A stretch of DNA of 16,387 nt from an uncultured Schwartzia sp. (GTDB lineage Bacteria; Bacillota; Negativicutes; Selenomonadales; Selenomonadaceae), in NCBI GenBank assembly GCA_905372875.1, contig CAJPQU010000026.1, positions 1 through 16,387 of the forward strand, in the 5' to 3' direction. Shown here piece after piece: positions 1 through 6,887 of the stretch. Below the pieces are notes generated by a model. That model did not search any database. It was not told the DNA's origin and saw only the letters and a program-made list of their open reading frames with translations. Positions within the stretch are counted from its first letter, which is position 1; every line of letters begins with the position of its first letter. A program made the position numbers and the translations under genes.

Positions 1-1902
1 CGACGATTCCGTTTTTTTGGTATCCGTTTATCAATATCCATCAGTGAACTAAAACGCCATGCGTAAGGTCAAATCGGCTAAGGTTGTATCCGTTTATCAA
101 TATCCATCAGTGAACTAAAACGTGAAGGAATTACAAGAGCGGTTTTGCATTGTATCCGTTTATCAATATCCATCAGTGAACTAAAACATATTACACGAAC
201 ATCTGAGGAGATATTAAGTATCCGTTTATCAATATCCATCAGTGAACTAAAACGTGCGTAACCTCCTTTTAAGAGGTATTATAGTATCCGTTTATCAATA
301 TCCATCAGTGAACTAAAACAAGAAACGGCTGAGTTTGAATGCATGGATGGTATCCGTTTATCAATATCCATCAGTGAACTAAAACCTTTGGCATGGAGAC
401 GTCTCCTTTCGTAAGGTATCCGTTTATCAATATCCATCAGTGAACTAAAACGCTACGAGGCACATGTAGAGATTATCGCCAGTATCCGTTTATCAATATC
501 CATCAGTGAACTAAAACCGTTCGGGGTCGCTTCCATCACGTAGTAAAGTATCCGTTTATCAATATCCATCAGTGAACTAAAACCTTTATGGCAATATAGC
601 CTCTGGCAACAAGGTATCCGTTTATCAATATCCATCAGTGAACTAAAACCCCAGCGCAGGTCAGCCCCGATCAGGTTAGGTATCCGTTTATCAATATCCA
701 TCAGTGAACTAAAACTATTCTCTCTCGTACACTGCCATCCTTTTCGTATCCGTTTATCAATATCCATCAGTGAACTAAAACTGAGTGACCGGCACTTGGA
801 AATCATTGACGGTATCCGTTTATCAATATCCATCAGTGAACTAAAACATCATGTTCATCTTCCCCTTCCTCGTATTTGTATCCGTTTATCAATATCCATC
901 AGTGAACTAAAACGGTGTGCGTGAACGGTAAATGGCTTAATGAGTATCCGTTTATCAATATCCATCAGTGAACTAAAACCCAGAGGGGGATTCAACCCAA
1001 TTATGCTCCGTATCCGTTTATCAATATCCATCAGTGAACTAAAACCTCATAAACAATTACCCGTGCTACTCCGTAGTATCCGTTTATCAATATCCATCAG
1101 TGAACTAAAACCCCGATTCGCCGCGGAGAATAAGATGAGCCGTATCCGTTTATCAATATCCATCAGTGAACTAAAACCTATGGTTGGTTAAGAAAACCGA
1201 ACAACGGGTATCCGTTTATCAATATCCATCAGTGAACTAAAACTCGCGGTTCTTATCGGTGGAAATAAATTCAGTATCCGTTTATCAATATCCATCAGTG
1301 AACTAAAACCTGAGTGAAAAGAGTATGAAAGCCTTGGCTGTATCCGTTTATCAATATCCATCAGTGAACTAAAACAATGAGAAAGTAAAAGATTTTGAAA
1401 AACTTGTATCCGTTTATCAATATCCATCAGTGAACTAAAACTGCGATGAAGATGTTCGTCTGCATCTTAACGTATCCGTTTATCAATATCCATCAGTGAA
1501 CTAAAAGCGGGACTTATGCACATTGGCATATCTATAAGTATCCGTTTATCAATATCCATCAGTGAACTAAAACCCGCGAACCTTTCCCGTGAAGTAAAAA
1601 AGGGTATCCGTTTATCAATATCCATCAGTGAACTAAAACGCGCGCTATGACCGTGACACTGGGTTTAATGTATCCGTTTATCAATATCCATCAGTGAACT
1701 AAAACAGATAAGGAGGATATGAAATGAGTGATTTGTATCCGTTTATCAATATCCATCAGTGAACTAAAACAAGAATATGGACGAGTACACACCATGCACA
1801 GTATCCGTTTATCAATATCCATCAGTGAACTAAAACCTTGATATAAAAGAAGTGTTAAATAGTCAAGTATCCGTTTATCAATATCCATCAGTGAACTAAA
1901 AC
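1..1902 (-). CRISPR. Type II CRISPR array, 29 repeats, open at left edge
   Basis: Twenty-nine 36-bp repeats are visible. On the plus strand each begins GTATCCGTTTATC and ends GTGAACTAAAAC; in the opposite sense it starts GTTTTAGTTCACTG and ends AACGGATAC. Starts run every 66 bp from 20 to 1670, then 1735, 1801 and 1867. Twenty-seven of the 28 complete spacers are 30 nt; the one at 1706-1734 is 29 nt. Positions 1-19 are part of a further spacer, so the array continues left of the window. Repeats appear identical except the one at 1472-1507, whose last plus-strand base is G instead of C. Type II repeats conventionally start GTTTTAG/GTTGTAG in the crRNA sense, so transcription is inferred to be on the minus strand, away from cas2, with the newest spacer at 1837-1866. 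This fits the promoter at 1912-1939 and the plus-strand anti-repeat at 6647-6682. Confidence 0.99.
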
Positions 1903-1904
1903 CT

Positions 1905-1939
1905 TAAATTCAGTATAGCAGAAAACCATCAAAATTCAA
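1905..1939 (-). promoter_or_regulatory. CRISPR leader promoter overlapping the 3' end of cas2
   Basis: On the minus strand, TTGAAT (1939-1934) is followed 16 nt later by TATACT (1917-1912). The -10 is preceded by TGC, giving an extended -10 (TGCTATACT). The expected start, about 7 nt downstream, falls near 1905, just before the first repeat base at 1902. The -35 lies inside the last cas2 codons, since the cas2 stop is 1931-1929. The leader ends ATTTAAG directly against the repeat. This resembles the ATTTGAG leader-anchoring sequence recalled from some type II-A arrays; the likeness is an inference. Transcription start is not proven. Confidence 0.7.
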
Positions 1940-2252
1940 CAATATCATTATCTTTTAGGAGTTTTTCCGTGGCAGTCCTCCTTCCCAATAAAATATACAT
2001 CGAGGCATATTGTTTTTCCGTGACCAAAAGGGCGCGGATAGAACCGGTGGGCGGAAGATGACAACGGATATGAGATAAATGAAAATTGGCATCGTCGTGA
2101 TTGGCAGTAATGCGGCTGTACACCGAGTATTGCAGCATATCATAACCATCCCTAATGAGAAACTTCCGAAACTGCATATAATCCCGGCGTTCTGCCGGTG
2201 TTGCCGTAGGTAAATCAAATAATACGAGGATACGCATCGTCCGATTATTCAT
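1929..2252 (-). CDS. cas2: CRISPR-associated endonuclease Cas2
   Basis: This 107-residue protein is the size usual for Cas2. Its N-terminus carries the family core beta strand MRILVLFDLPT, with the conserved Asp at residue 13 counted from the chosen start. A Y-S-V-Y-S-R segment follows, as expected for the ferredoxin-like fold. Cas2 dimers bridge two Cas1 dimers in the spacer integration complex; nuclease activity is not needed for that role. The ATG at 2252 was chosen because GGAG lies 7 nt upstream and the start overlaps the cas1 stop by 8 nt. A further in-frame upstream start (2306) would add 18 residues unlike Cas2 and lies wholly inside cas1. A second ATG at 2237, giving MRILVLF directly, is possible. 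The 3' end carries the -35 of the array promoter. Confidence 0.95.
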   Translation of the reverse strand: MNNRTMRILVLFDLPTATPAERRDYMQFRKFLIRDGYDMLQYSVYSRITANHDDANFHLSHIRCHLPPTGSIRALLVTEKQYASMYILLGRRTATEKLLKDNDIVEF

Positions 2253-3162
2253 CTTCTTTCTCCATAGCAAGGGGCAGAAGTTCTGGGAATCGCAGACAGT
2301 GCACATCTTTCTTTTCGACGGCCGCCACTAAGCTGGCCACATACCGGTCCATAGCAGCCCGTACCTTCATCCTTCTCCCGCCAAATAATACAACACGGTT
2401 CAGCAGGCCAATCAGCTCTGTCCGCTGTTTCTTTGTCAGAGTTCCATCTAACAACTCCTCATGATGCAGATCCGTCCACATGTCCGCCAATGGGCGCCAA
2501 GGCTCCATCATATCGTCAACCAAATTAAAATAATTTGCGCTATTGATATGATGAATCCCCAATACTGTATTGAATCCATGGGCGGCCAATAATTTCGCTA
2601 ATGTAGAGCGGATAATGGTATAACCATAATTTAAGGCCGCATTGATGCCATCATCGCGCATACGAATAAAATCCGCACCATACATCAAACGAAAGAACAT
2701 TTTAGCCCCGATCCCTTCGCAGTTTCCTTTATCCCCTGCCTCTACCTGCTGCGCTAATTGTCTTAAGCGATACAAGCGCTTCCTATCTTGACATTTAGCA
2801 ATCATCAGGGCTTTGGCCTGATTGAGCAGCTTGGCCCGAACTACCTCAGCCCAAAGCGCCTCGCGAAAATCTTCGTCAATCAAAAGCTGAAGCTCCAGAA
2901 TACGGTAAGGACGGTAATAGCCTGACTGCGGGCAGAGGATAGCCGTGGGCAGATGCTTTTCGTCACAAAAAAGGACATGCCCGCCTGCCCCCGTGATAGC
3001 CGTCACGAGGGCGGTACTCATGACCATTTGCGGGTTGTCAATCACCACGCAAAAAAGATCATCGATGGGAACACGTTTTTCTATCCCTTCACTTTGCAGG
3101 ACGAGCCAATTTTCCCGCTTAATCAATCGTTCGCCGGTATGGATGATAAGGGTACGCTGCAT
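2245..3162 (-). CDS. cas1: CRISPR-associated endonuclease Cas1 (type II)
   Basis: The gene encodes a 305-residue integrase that inserts new spacers at the leader end of the array together with Cas2. The catalytic metal-binding triad is visible: Glu149 in CEGIGAKMFF, His204/His205 in GIHHINSANYFN and Glu220 in DDMMEPWRP. The N-terminal beta-rich half (residues 1-80) contains the usual NPQMVMSTALV and CDEKHLP segments; the helical catalytic half follows. Length and motif spacing match type II Cas1 proteins. The ATG at 3162 has a G-rich Shine-Dalgarno (GGGGGG, 9 nt upstream) and overlaps the cas9 stop by 40 nt, while cas2 overlaps its own end by 8 nt, so the three genes are probably translationally coupled. 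No csn2 or cas4 accompanies it, which fits subtype II-C. Confidence 0.97.
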   Translation of the reverse strand: MQRTLIIHTGERLIKRENWLVLQSEGIEKRVPIDDLFCVVIDNPQMVMSTALVTAITGAGGHVLFCDEKHLPTAILCPQSGYYRPYRILELQLLIDEDFREALWAEVVRAKLLNQAKALMIAKCQDRKRLYRLRQLAQQVEAGDKGNCEGIGAKMFFRLMYGADFIRMRDDGINAALNYGYTIIRSTLAKLLAAHGFNTVLGIHHINSANYFNLVDDMMEPWRPLADMWTDLHHEELLDGTLTKKQRTELIGLLNRVVLFGGRRMKVRAAMDRYVASLVAAVEKKDVHCLRFPELLPLAMEKEDE

Positions 3163-6100
3163 TTGATTTCGCCCCCCTTATGCCCCAACAAATCTACGCT
3201 GTATTTCTTTATCACGCCTTTCGTTTTTACCGCAATCCTTATAGGATCCACTGCATTCCCACACTTAAAACAAAAGCGTTGTGCTTTGATTTCTGCTACC
3301 GAGCAATATGTCCCCCGTAAGTAGCACGCCCCTTTGCCATCAAAAGCTTCAACATAGTCCCCAGCAAACAAGTACATGATGTGCTTTTCGTACCCTGTCG
3401 GCGGTTCCTTCTCTTTTAGGTACAGCTTTTTATCCTTCTTCACAAGATCAATATACCGAATGCCTCGACAACGATTTGTCCCCTTGATATCTTGGTATAT
3501 CTCCACACAATAATACTTTAATTTTCCCAGCATAGTATAATTATCCGCCGAAATCTGTTTCTTATGAAAATTACTGACGGCCTCCTTTACCACCGAAACT
3601 TTATGAACCACGGTGCCATTCGGTAAGGTAAACACAGTGCGCCCCTGCTCTTTCAGGTATTTTTCTATGGTATATTTTTTCTTTGTCCCATCCAATATCT
3701 GATGCAGCGTATCTTTCAATAAGCGATCATGCGAATAAAGTGTATTCAAATCCTCCTTCTCAATACCCAAAATTGACTGGCGCGAGATCTTATGCGGCAC
3801 GCCGTCGATCTCTCGTACTTTGATCGGATTGGCATCTGCGATCGCCCCCCGATACCGACGTTCCGCTTTATGAGAAGTCAGTGGCATGTGCGGCGGGACG
3901 AGAAAATTTGCGCTATCTCCATAAAATTCCTTCATTTGGATGGCAAATCGCTCCGCGTCTTCATCATTAAAGCGAATATCGACTTCCTCACTCAACCGGC
4001 GCACAAAGGACGGAACCCGGTCATGACAACGCAGCAGGAAGCGTGTGTATTCCTCCGAAAAGCCATAATACGTTTTCATTTTCTGGACGGCTCGATCCAT
4101 GTACTCAAGATATTCCGCACTTTCCTTCTTATGATACCGGCGGAAAATCTGCTGCAGCCGCATATTATCGGAAGCAATTTCAATATAAGCTGGCGTCAAA
4201 TTCGCCAGTACCACGGCATCCACCGCATGATGAAGATTGCTCTTCCGCTCTTTCTTTCCTCCCCACGTTTTAGGATTCAGCCATGTCTTGCGAAATTTTG
4301 CCGTGATAACGCCACGAATGGCATGAACATGAATGGAGTTCTCCCCTTTCCCATCGGCGGCAAATTGTAAATAGCGTTGAAACAGATTAAACACATACTT
4401 GGTGATATAGCGCATATCATTGATATTGCGCGACTTCCACGCGTCAATTAGCTGTTGGACTTCAGGCTCAGTCGTATCCAAAGTATCTTGCAATAGATAG
4501 TCATATTTTCTTTTGCTCCACGGGCTGCTTTTTTTATTGAATATACCATTTACCCGTTCCAGGAAAGCGGCCTTTTGTGAGTCGGCCATGTACATCAGCG
4601 GTGTACGTTGTCCTTTCCGTTGATTTTCTCCCCACTTGACTAAAACCTTATTATTCAGCGTGTTATCAAGAATCAACGAATATGGGATGATGTGGTCAAT
4701 TTCATAAGCGCCGTTCGGATCCAGCGCGTCTTTAAGATCAATGGCCTCACCGCTGTAGAGGCATTTCCCATCCTGCTCCTGATAGAGCCGATACCGTTCA
4801 ACCTGTATCGGCTTGACCTTATCCGCCGCGCAGTGTAAATGCCCAGCAATCGCTTCCACCGCCTTATCCCTTTTCTTTTGATTGTCGTCATTCTGCTTTT
4901 TCCACTGCTCCCGATCCGCAAAACTGCGCCCCAAATCACGGCCTACCTCGACATTGATATATTCCGGCGCACCATAGAGACGGACAATGGCGTTCACCAC
5001 CCGTCGCGCCTCGTTGATAGCGCGATACACAACCGGATTGTCCCGGATATCCTCATCTTTCTCCAGCAGCCGTGCCGGAAGCTGTGCATAACGCTCTCTT
5101 TGCGGAGCGGAAGTTTCGTTTTCTTCTTTTATCCGCCGCGCTTGAAAATCGCCGTATATCTCGCCGGCCATAAAAGCTTCAATCGCATCATGCATGTAAT
5201 GATAGGAACAAGCGGAAGCCCCGCTGAAAGAAGTACCGGCCAATTCCTTACGGAAACCTTGATTCCCCTCTATGGTCGTCCCGGTAAAAAGCTTCTTGAG
5301 CTCGTCGTCTCGGTACCGCGGCGTTTTGTATTTTGCCAACACTTCCCCAATCTGATGGAGAAGCGGCGGATCTTCCATGCTTAAAGGATTATCCCCCAAC
5401 AGGGACGTCCAGGCGATGCCCGCTTTTTCGGCAATCCGTTTCATAGGGCGTAAAAATTTAATGGCTTTTCCCAGCGCTGTTTCGTCAAGATAAGCGCTTT
5501 TGAACAAGTATACTTGATGCTTTTTCAAGATGGCTTTGGCCATCGTAAGATTCATATTCCCGTCCCGAAGCGTGGTCTCCACAATCTCCCGCGCCGCCGG
5601 GGAGGGAAGTCCCGAGCTCCCGTCCTTACCTTGATACCGATACTGGGATAAAGCATTCGTGACCGCATAAATATCCGCCAATACCGTATTGCGAAACCCT
5701 CTTCGTTCCGTCGGATAGAAGGGGCACATCCCCAACTTATCCAAGAAACCCGTATAGCGTCGTGTTGGATCATTCTTATTGCCCGGCCCATCTTCAAAAA
5801 AGCGCTGTGCAAAAATGATGGACGGAATGATTTCCCGCACCGACGCCGACAACTCCTGATAAAAACGCCCCTGCTGCGCCAAAATCTTTTTCGTTTCATC
5901 CTCAACATGACAACGGCGAATGAGCCGCAGAACGCCTCGGTGCGACCGATTGCGAAAATCCACTTGGCCAGCATCATTACGGCAATGTTTCCATAAATAT
6001 TCTGAAATGGTGCGGCAGCCGCTGGCGGCAAAATCCCGATCAAAGTCCTGCGCCGCTTTTTTATTTACTCGCTTTTCTTTCTCATCTTCCAAATTATCCG

Positions 6101-6536
6101 CATCGGAAAAAACATCGCTGTCTGCCTCATAAAAATCACGGTAGCCACGATGATTCGCACTATGCAAAAGGATCTGCAAAAGTTCCGTTGGGCGCACCTT
6201 TTCCTCCAACGCCCGAACCTTTAACGAAAAAATATCTTGACAGGGTGCTTTTCCCATCTCCTCAATCTCTCGCCGCGTCAAAAGCCCTAATTTGATAAAA
6301 TATTCCTTCAGGCGTTCCTTGCGCCATTTACGCCGCCGCTCCAGCCGCCGCACGCCGCGAAAGGCTCGGCGTTCCTGACTTGTGCGCGCTCGTCCGTCAT
6401 TCAATTCCCCGGATACGAAAATCCGCGAACCGAAATCTTCAATCCGGGCATCCTTACGGTTCGTATAAGAGATGACCGCCCACCCCACCGAGCCAATCCC
6501 AATGTCCAACCCAATGCGAAATTTTCGCTCTCCCAT
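3123..6536 (-). CDS. cas9: Type II-C CRISPR effector nuclease Cas9
   Basis: This 1137-residue RNA-guided DNA endonuclease cuts the two strands of a target with RuvC and HNH domains. RuvC-I is GLDIGIGSVGWA with Asp11. The arginine-rich bridge helix spans about residues 56-80. The recognition lobe covers roughly 85-500. RuvC-II has EYINVEVGR with Glu530. HNH has YEIDHIIPYS with Asp614 and His615, then LNNKVLV and Asn638 in ENQRKG. RuvC-III has HHAVDAVV with His770 and Asp773. All expected catalytic residues are present, so it should be active. The C-terminal WED/PAM-interacting region (about 900-1137) contains Cys pairs near 1071/1078 and 1089/1092 (CFKC). The size is at the upper end for II-C proteins. 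The ATG at 6536 is preceded by AAGGGGG at 9 nt. Subtype is inferred from the cas9-cas1-cas2 layout. The PAM cannot be read from the sequence. Confidence 0.98.
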   Translation of the reverse strand: MGERKFRIGLDIGIGSVGWAVISYTNRKDARIEDFGSRIFVSGELNDGRARTSQERRAFRGVRRLERRRKWRKERLKEYFIKLGLLTRREIEEMGKAPCQDIFSLKVRALEEKVRPTELLQILLHSANHRGYRDFYEADSDVFSDADNLEDEKEKRVNKKAAQDFDRDFAASGCRTISEYLWKHCRNDAGQVDFRNRSHRGVLRLIRRCHVEDETKKILAQQGRFYQELSASVREIIPSIIFAQRFFEDGPGNKNDPTRRYTGFLDKLGMCPFYPTERRGFRNTVLADIYAVTNALSQYRYQGKDGSSGLPSPAAREIVETTLRDGNMNLTMAKAILKKHQVYLFKSAYLDETALGKAIKFLRPMKRIAEKAGIAWTSLLGDNPLSMEDPPLLHQIGEVLAKYKTPRYRDDELKKLFTGTTIEGNQGFRKELAGTSFSGASACSYHYMHDAIEAFMAGEIYGDFQARRIKEENETSAPQRERYAQLPARLLEKDEDIRDNPVVYRAINEARRVVNAIVRLYGAPEYINVEVGRDLGRSFADREQWKKQNDDNQKKRDKAVEAIAGHLHCAADKVKPIQVERYRLYQEQDGKCLYSGEAIDLKDALDPNGAYEIDHIIPYSLILDNTLNNKVLVKWGENQRKGQRTPLMYMADSQKAAFLERVNGIFNKKSSPWSKRKYDYLLQDTLDTTEPEVQQLIDAWKSRNINDMRYITKYVFNLFQRYLQFAADGKGENSIHVHAIRGVITAKFRKTWLNPKTWGGKKERKSNLHHAVDAVVLANLTPAYIEIASDNMRLQQIFRRYHKKESAEYLEYMDRAVQKMKTYYGFSEEYTRFLLRCHDRVPSFVRRLSEEVDIRFNDEDAERFAIQMKEFYGDSANFLVPPHMPLTSHKAERRYRGAIADANPIKVREIDGVPHKISRQSILGIEKEDLNTLYSHDRLLKDTLHQILDGTKKKYTIEKYLKEQGRTVFTLPNGTVVHKVSVVKEAVSNFHKKQISADNYTMLGKLKYYCVEIYQDIKGTNRCRGIRYIDLVKKDKKLYLKEKEPPTGYEKHIMYLFAGDYVEAFDGKGACYLRGTYCSVAEIKAQRFCFKCGNAVDPIRIAVKTKGVIKKYSVDLLGHKGGEIKCSVPLSSIPAND

Positions 6537-6550
6537 TTTTCATTTCCCCC

Positions 6551-6579
6551 TTGCTTTTTTGATCATTTTCCTTTATGAT
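6551..6579 (+). promoter_or_regulatory. tracrRNA promoter
   Basis: TTGCTT (6551-6556) and TATGAT (6574-6579) are separated by exactly 17 nt, a good sigma-70-type arrangement on the plus strand. Transcription would start near 6586, upstream of both anti-repeat copies, and end at the terminator at 6752-6778. The hexamers differ from consensus by two bases at -35 and one at -10. The start site is inferred. Confidence 0.6.
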
Positions 6580-6580
6580 A
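6575..6580 (-). promoter_or_regulatory. Possible cas9 -10 element, overlapping the tracrRNA -10
   Basis: On the minus strand, positions 6580-6575 read TATCAT (5 of 6 to TATAAT), about 40 nt before the cas9 start codon and upstream of its AAGGGGG ribosome binding site. No convincing -35 is seen 16-18 nt further upstream. The element is nearly the mirror image of the tracrRNA -10 at 6574-6579. An upstream cas9 promoter, placing repeat-like sequence in the mRNA leader, is an alternative. Confidence 0.3.
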
Positions 6581-6601
6581 GAGAAGAACTTAGACGTGAT
6601 G

Positions 6602-6628
6602 ATATCCGCTTATCAATATCCATCAGTG
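6602..6628 (+). repeat. Degenerate second anti-repeat copy
   Basis: This 27-bp stretch matches the first 27 plus-strand bases of the CRISPR repeat with two differences (A for G at 6602, C for T at 6609). It lies in the same orientation as the functional anti-repeat, with starts 45 bp apart. After 6628 the sequence (TGTATAGGC) no longer matches the repeat or the lower-stem part of the real anti-repeat. A crRNA could pair with it in the upper stem only. It looks like a decayed tandem duplicate; a role as crRNA decoy or regulatory site is speculative. Confidence 0.9.
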
Positions 6629-6630
6629 TG

Positions 6631-6636
6631 TATAGG
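6631..6636 (+). promoter_or_regulatory. Possible -10 for a short tracrRNA
   Basis: TATAGG at 6631-6636 would place a start near 6643, four bases before the functional anti-repeat. The -35 position falls in the degenerate repeat copy and has only a weak match. It is listed as a candidate because its position is apt, not because the hexamers are strong. Confidence 0.25.
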
Positions 6637-6646
6637 CTCGGTAAAC

Positions 6647-6682
6647 GTATCCGTTTATCAATATCCATCAGTGTTCTAAGAT
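6647..6682 (+). other. Functional tracrRNA anti-repeat
   Basis: Bases 6647-6673 are identical to the plus-strand CRISPR repeat. The last nine differ: TTCTAAGAT replaces AACTAAAAC. The TT for AA change creates the internal loop expected in a crRNA:tracrRNA duplex, and the A-to-G and C-to-T changes keep pairing as G-U wobbles. The position, upstream of and divergent from cas9, is common in type II loci. Confidence 0.95.
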
Positions 6683-6751
6683 AAGACTCTGTCTTCGGGC
6701 AGCGGGTCGTGGGGTATGGCGGTAACCCGTTAATCCGCCTTCGTAAATGGC

Positions 6752-6778
6752 GCCATTGCCGAGAGGCAATGGCTTTTT
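6752..6778 (+). terminator. Intrinsic terminator of tracrRNA
   Basis: GCCATTGCC (6752-6760) and GGCAATGGC (6765-6773) form a perfect 9-bp stem closed by a GAGA tetraloop, followed by TTTTT (6774-6778). This is a textbook Rho-independent terminator and fixes the tracrRNA 3' end. Confidence 0.93.
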
Positions 6779-6887
6779 ATTTTATAAATTTTCTATTAAA
6801 ATTTTATTTCGCCGCGCCGGGAAATTCTCCTGCAAAAAAGGTTTGTTACGGCCACATCTGTTATTCCGGCCTTTTCGGCGCACAAAC

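Larger units (their letters stand above)
6586..6778 (+). ncRNA. tracrRNA (long form; core about 6643-6778)
   Basis: The RNA contains a 36-nt anti-repeat at 6647-6682, complementary to the crRNA repeat. From the crRNA 5' end, the pairing is a 7-bp lower stem with two G-U wobbles, a 2x2 U-U internal loop, then 27 perfect base pairs. This is the usual type II guide architecture. Downstream, AAGAC-TCT-GTCTT (6683-6695) can form a small nexus-like hairpin. GGCGGTAA (6718-6725) pairs with TTA and CCGCC (6730-6732, 6735-6739) around a CCCG loop. A terminator hairpin closes the RNA at 6752-6773. The CCCG loop (6726-6729) could also pair with CGGG at 6703-6706 as a pseudoknot. It is divergent from cas9 and convergent with the neighbouring operon. 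The long 5' form is inferred from the promoter at 6551-6579; a shorter form starting near 6643 is possible. Confidence 0.92.

Noticed and set aside
453..1888. Open reading frames across the array with repeating peptides (MDIDKRI on the minus strand, RLSISISELKP on the plus strand).
   Set aside because: The 66-bp repeat period is 22 codons, so a frame open in one repeat stays open in the next. They are products of the CRISPR array, not genes.
1..1902. Spacers targeting genes inside this window.
   Set aside because: I saw no spacer matching the window by eye, but a full both-strand comparison was not possible here, so no self-targeting is claimed.
2253..2306. Longer cas2 start at 2306.
   Set aside because: The extra 18 residues do not resemble Cas2 and lie entirely within cas1. 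The ATG at 2252 has GGAG at proper spacing and the usual overlap.
6586..6682. Natural single-guide long tracrRNA that would direct Cas9 to its own promoter, as described in Streptococcus.
   Set aside because: That needs a crRNA-sense repeat segment upstream of the anti-repeat to fold back on it. Here both copies are in anti-repeat orientation and cannot pair with each other.
6472..6684. 70-codon plus-strand frame upstream of cas9.
   Set aside because: It spans the start of cas9, the tracrRNA promoter and both anti-repeat copies, and has no ribosome binding site of note. The RNA features explain the sequence.
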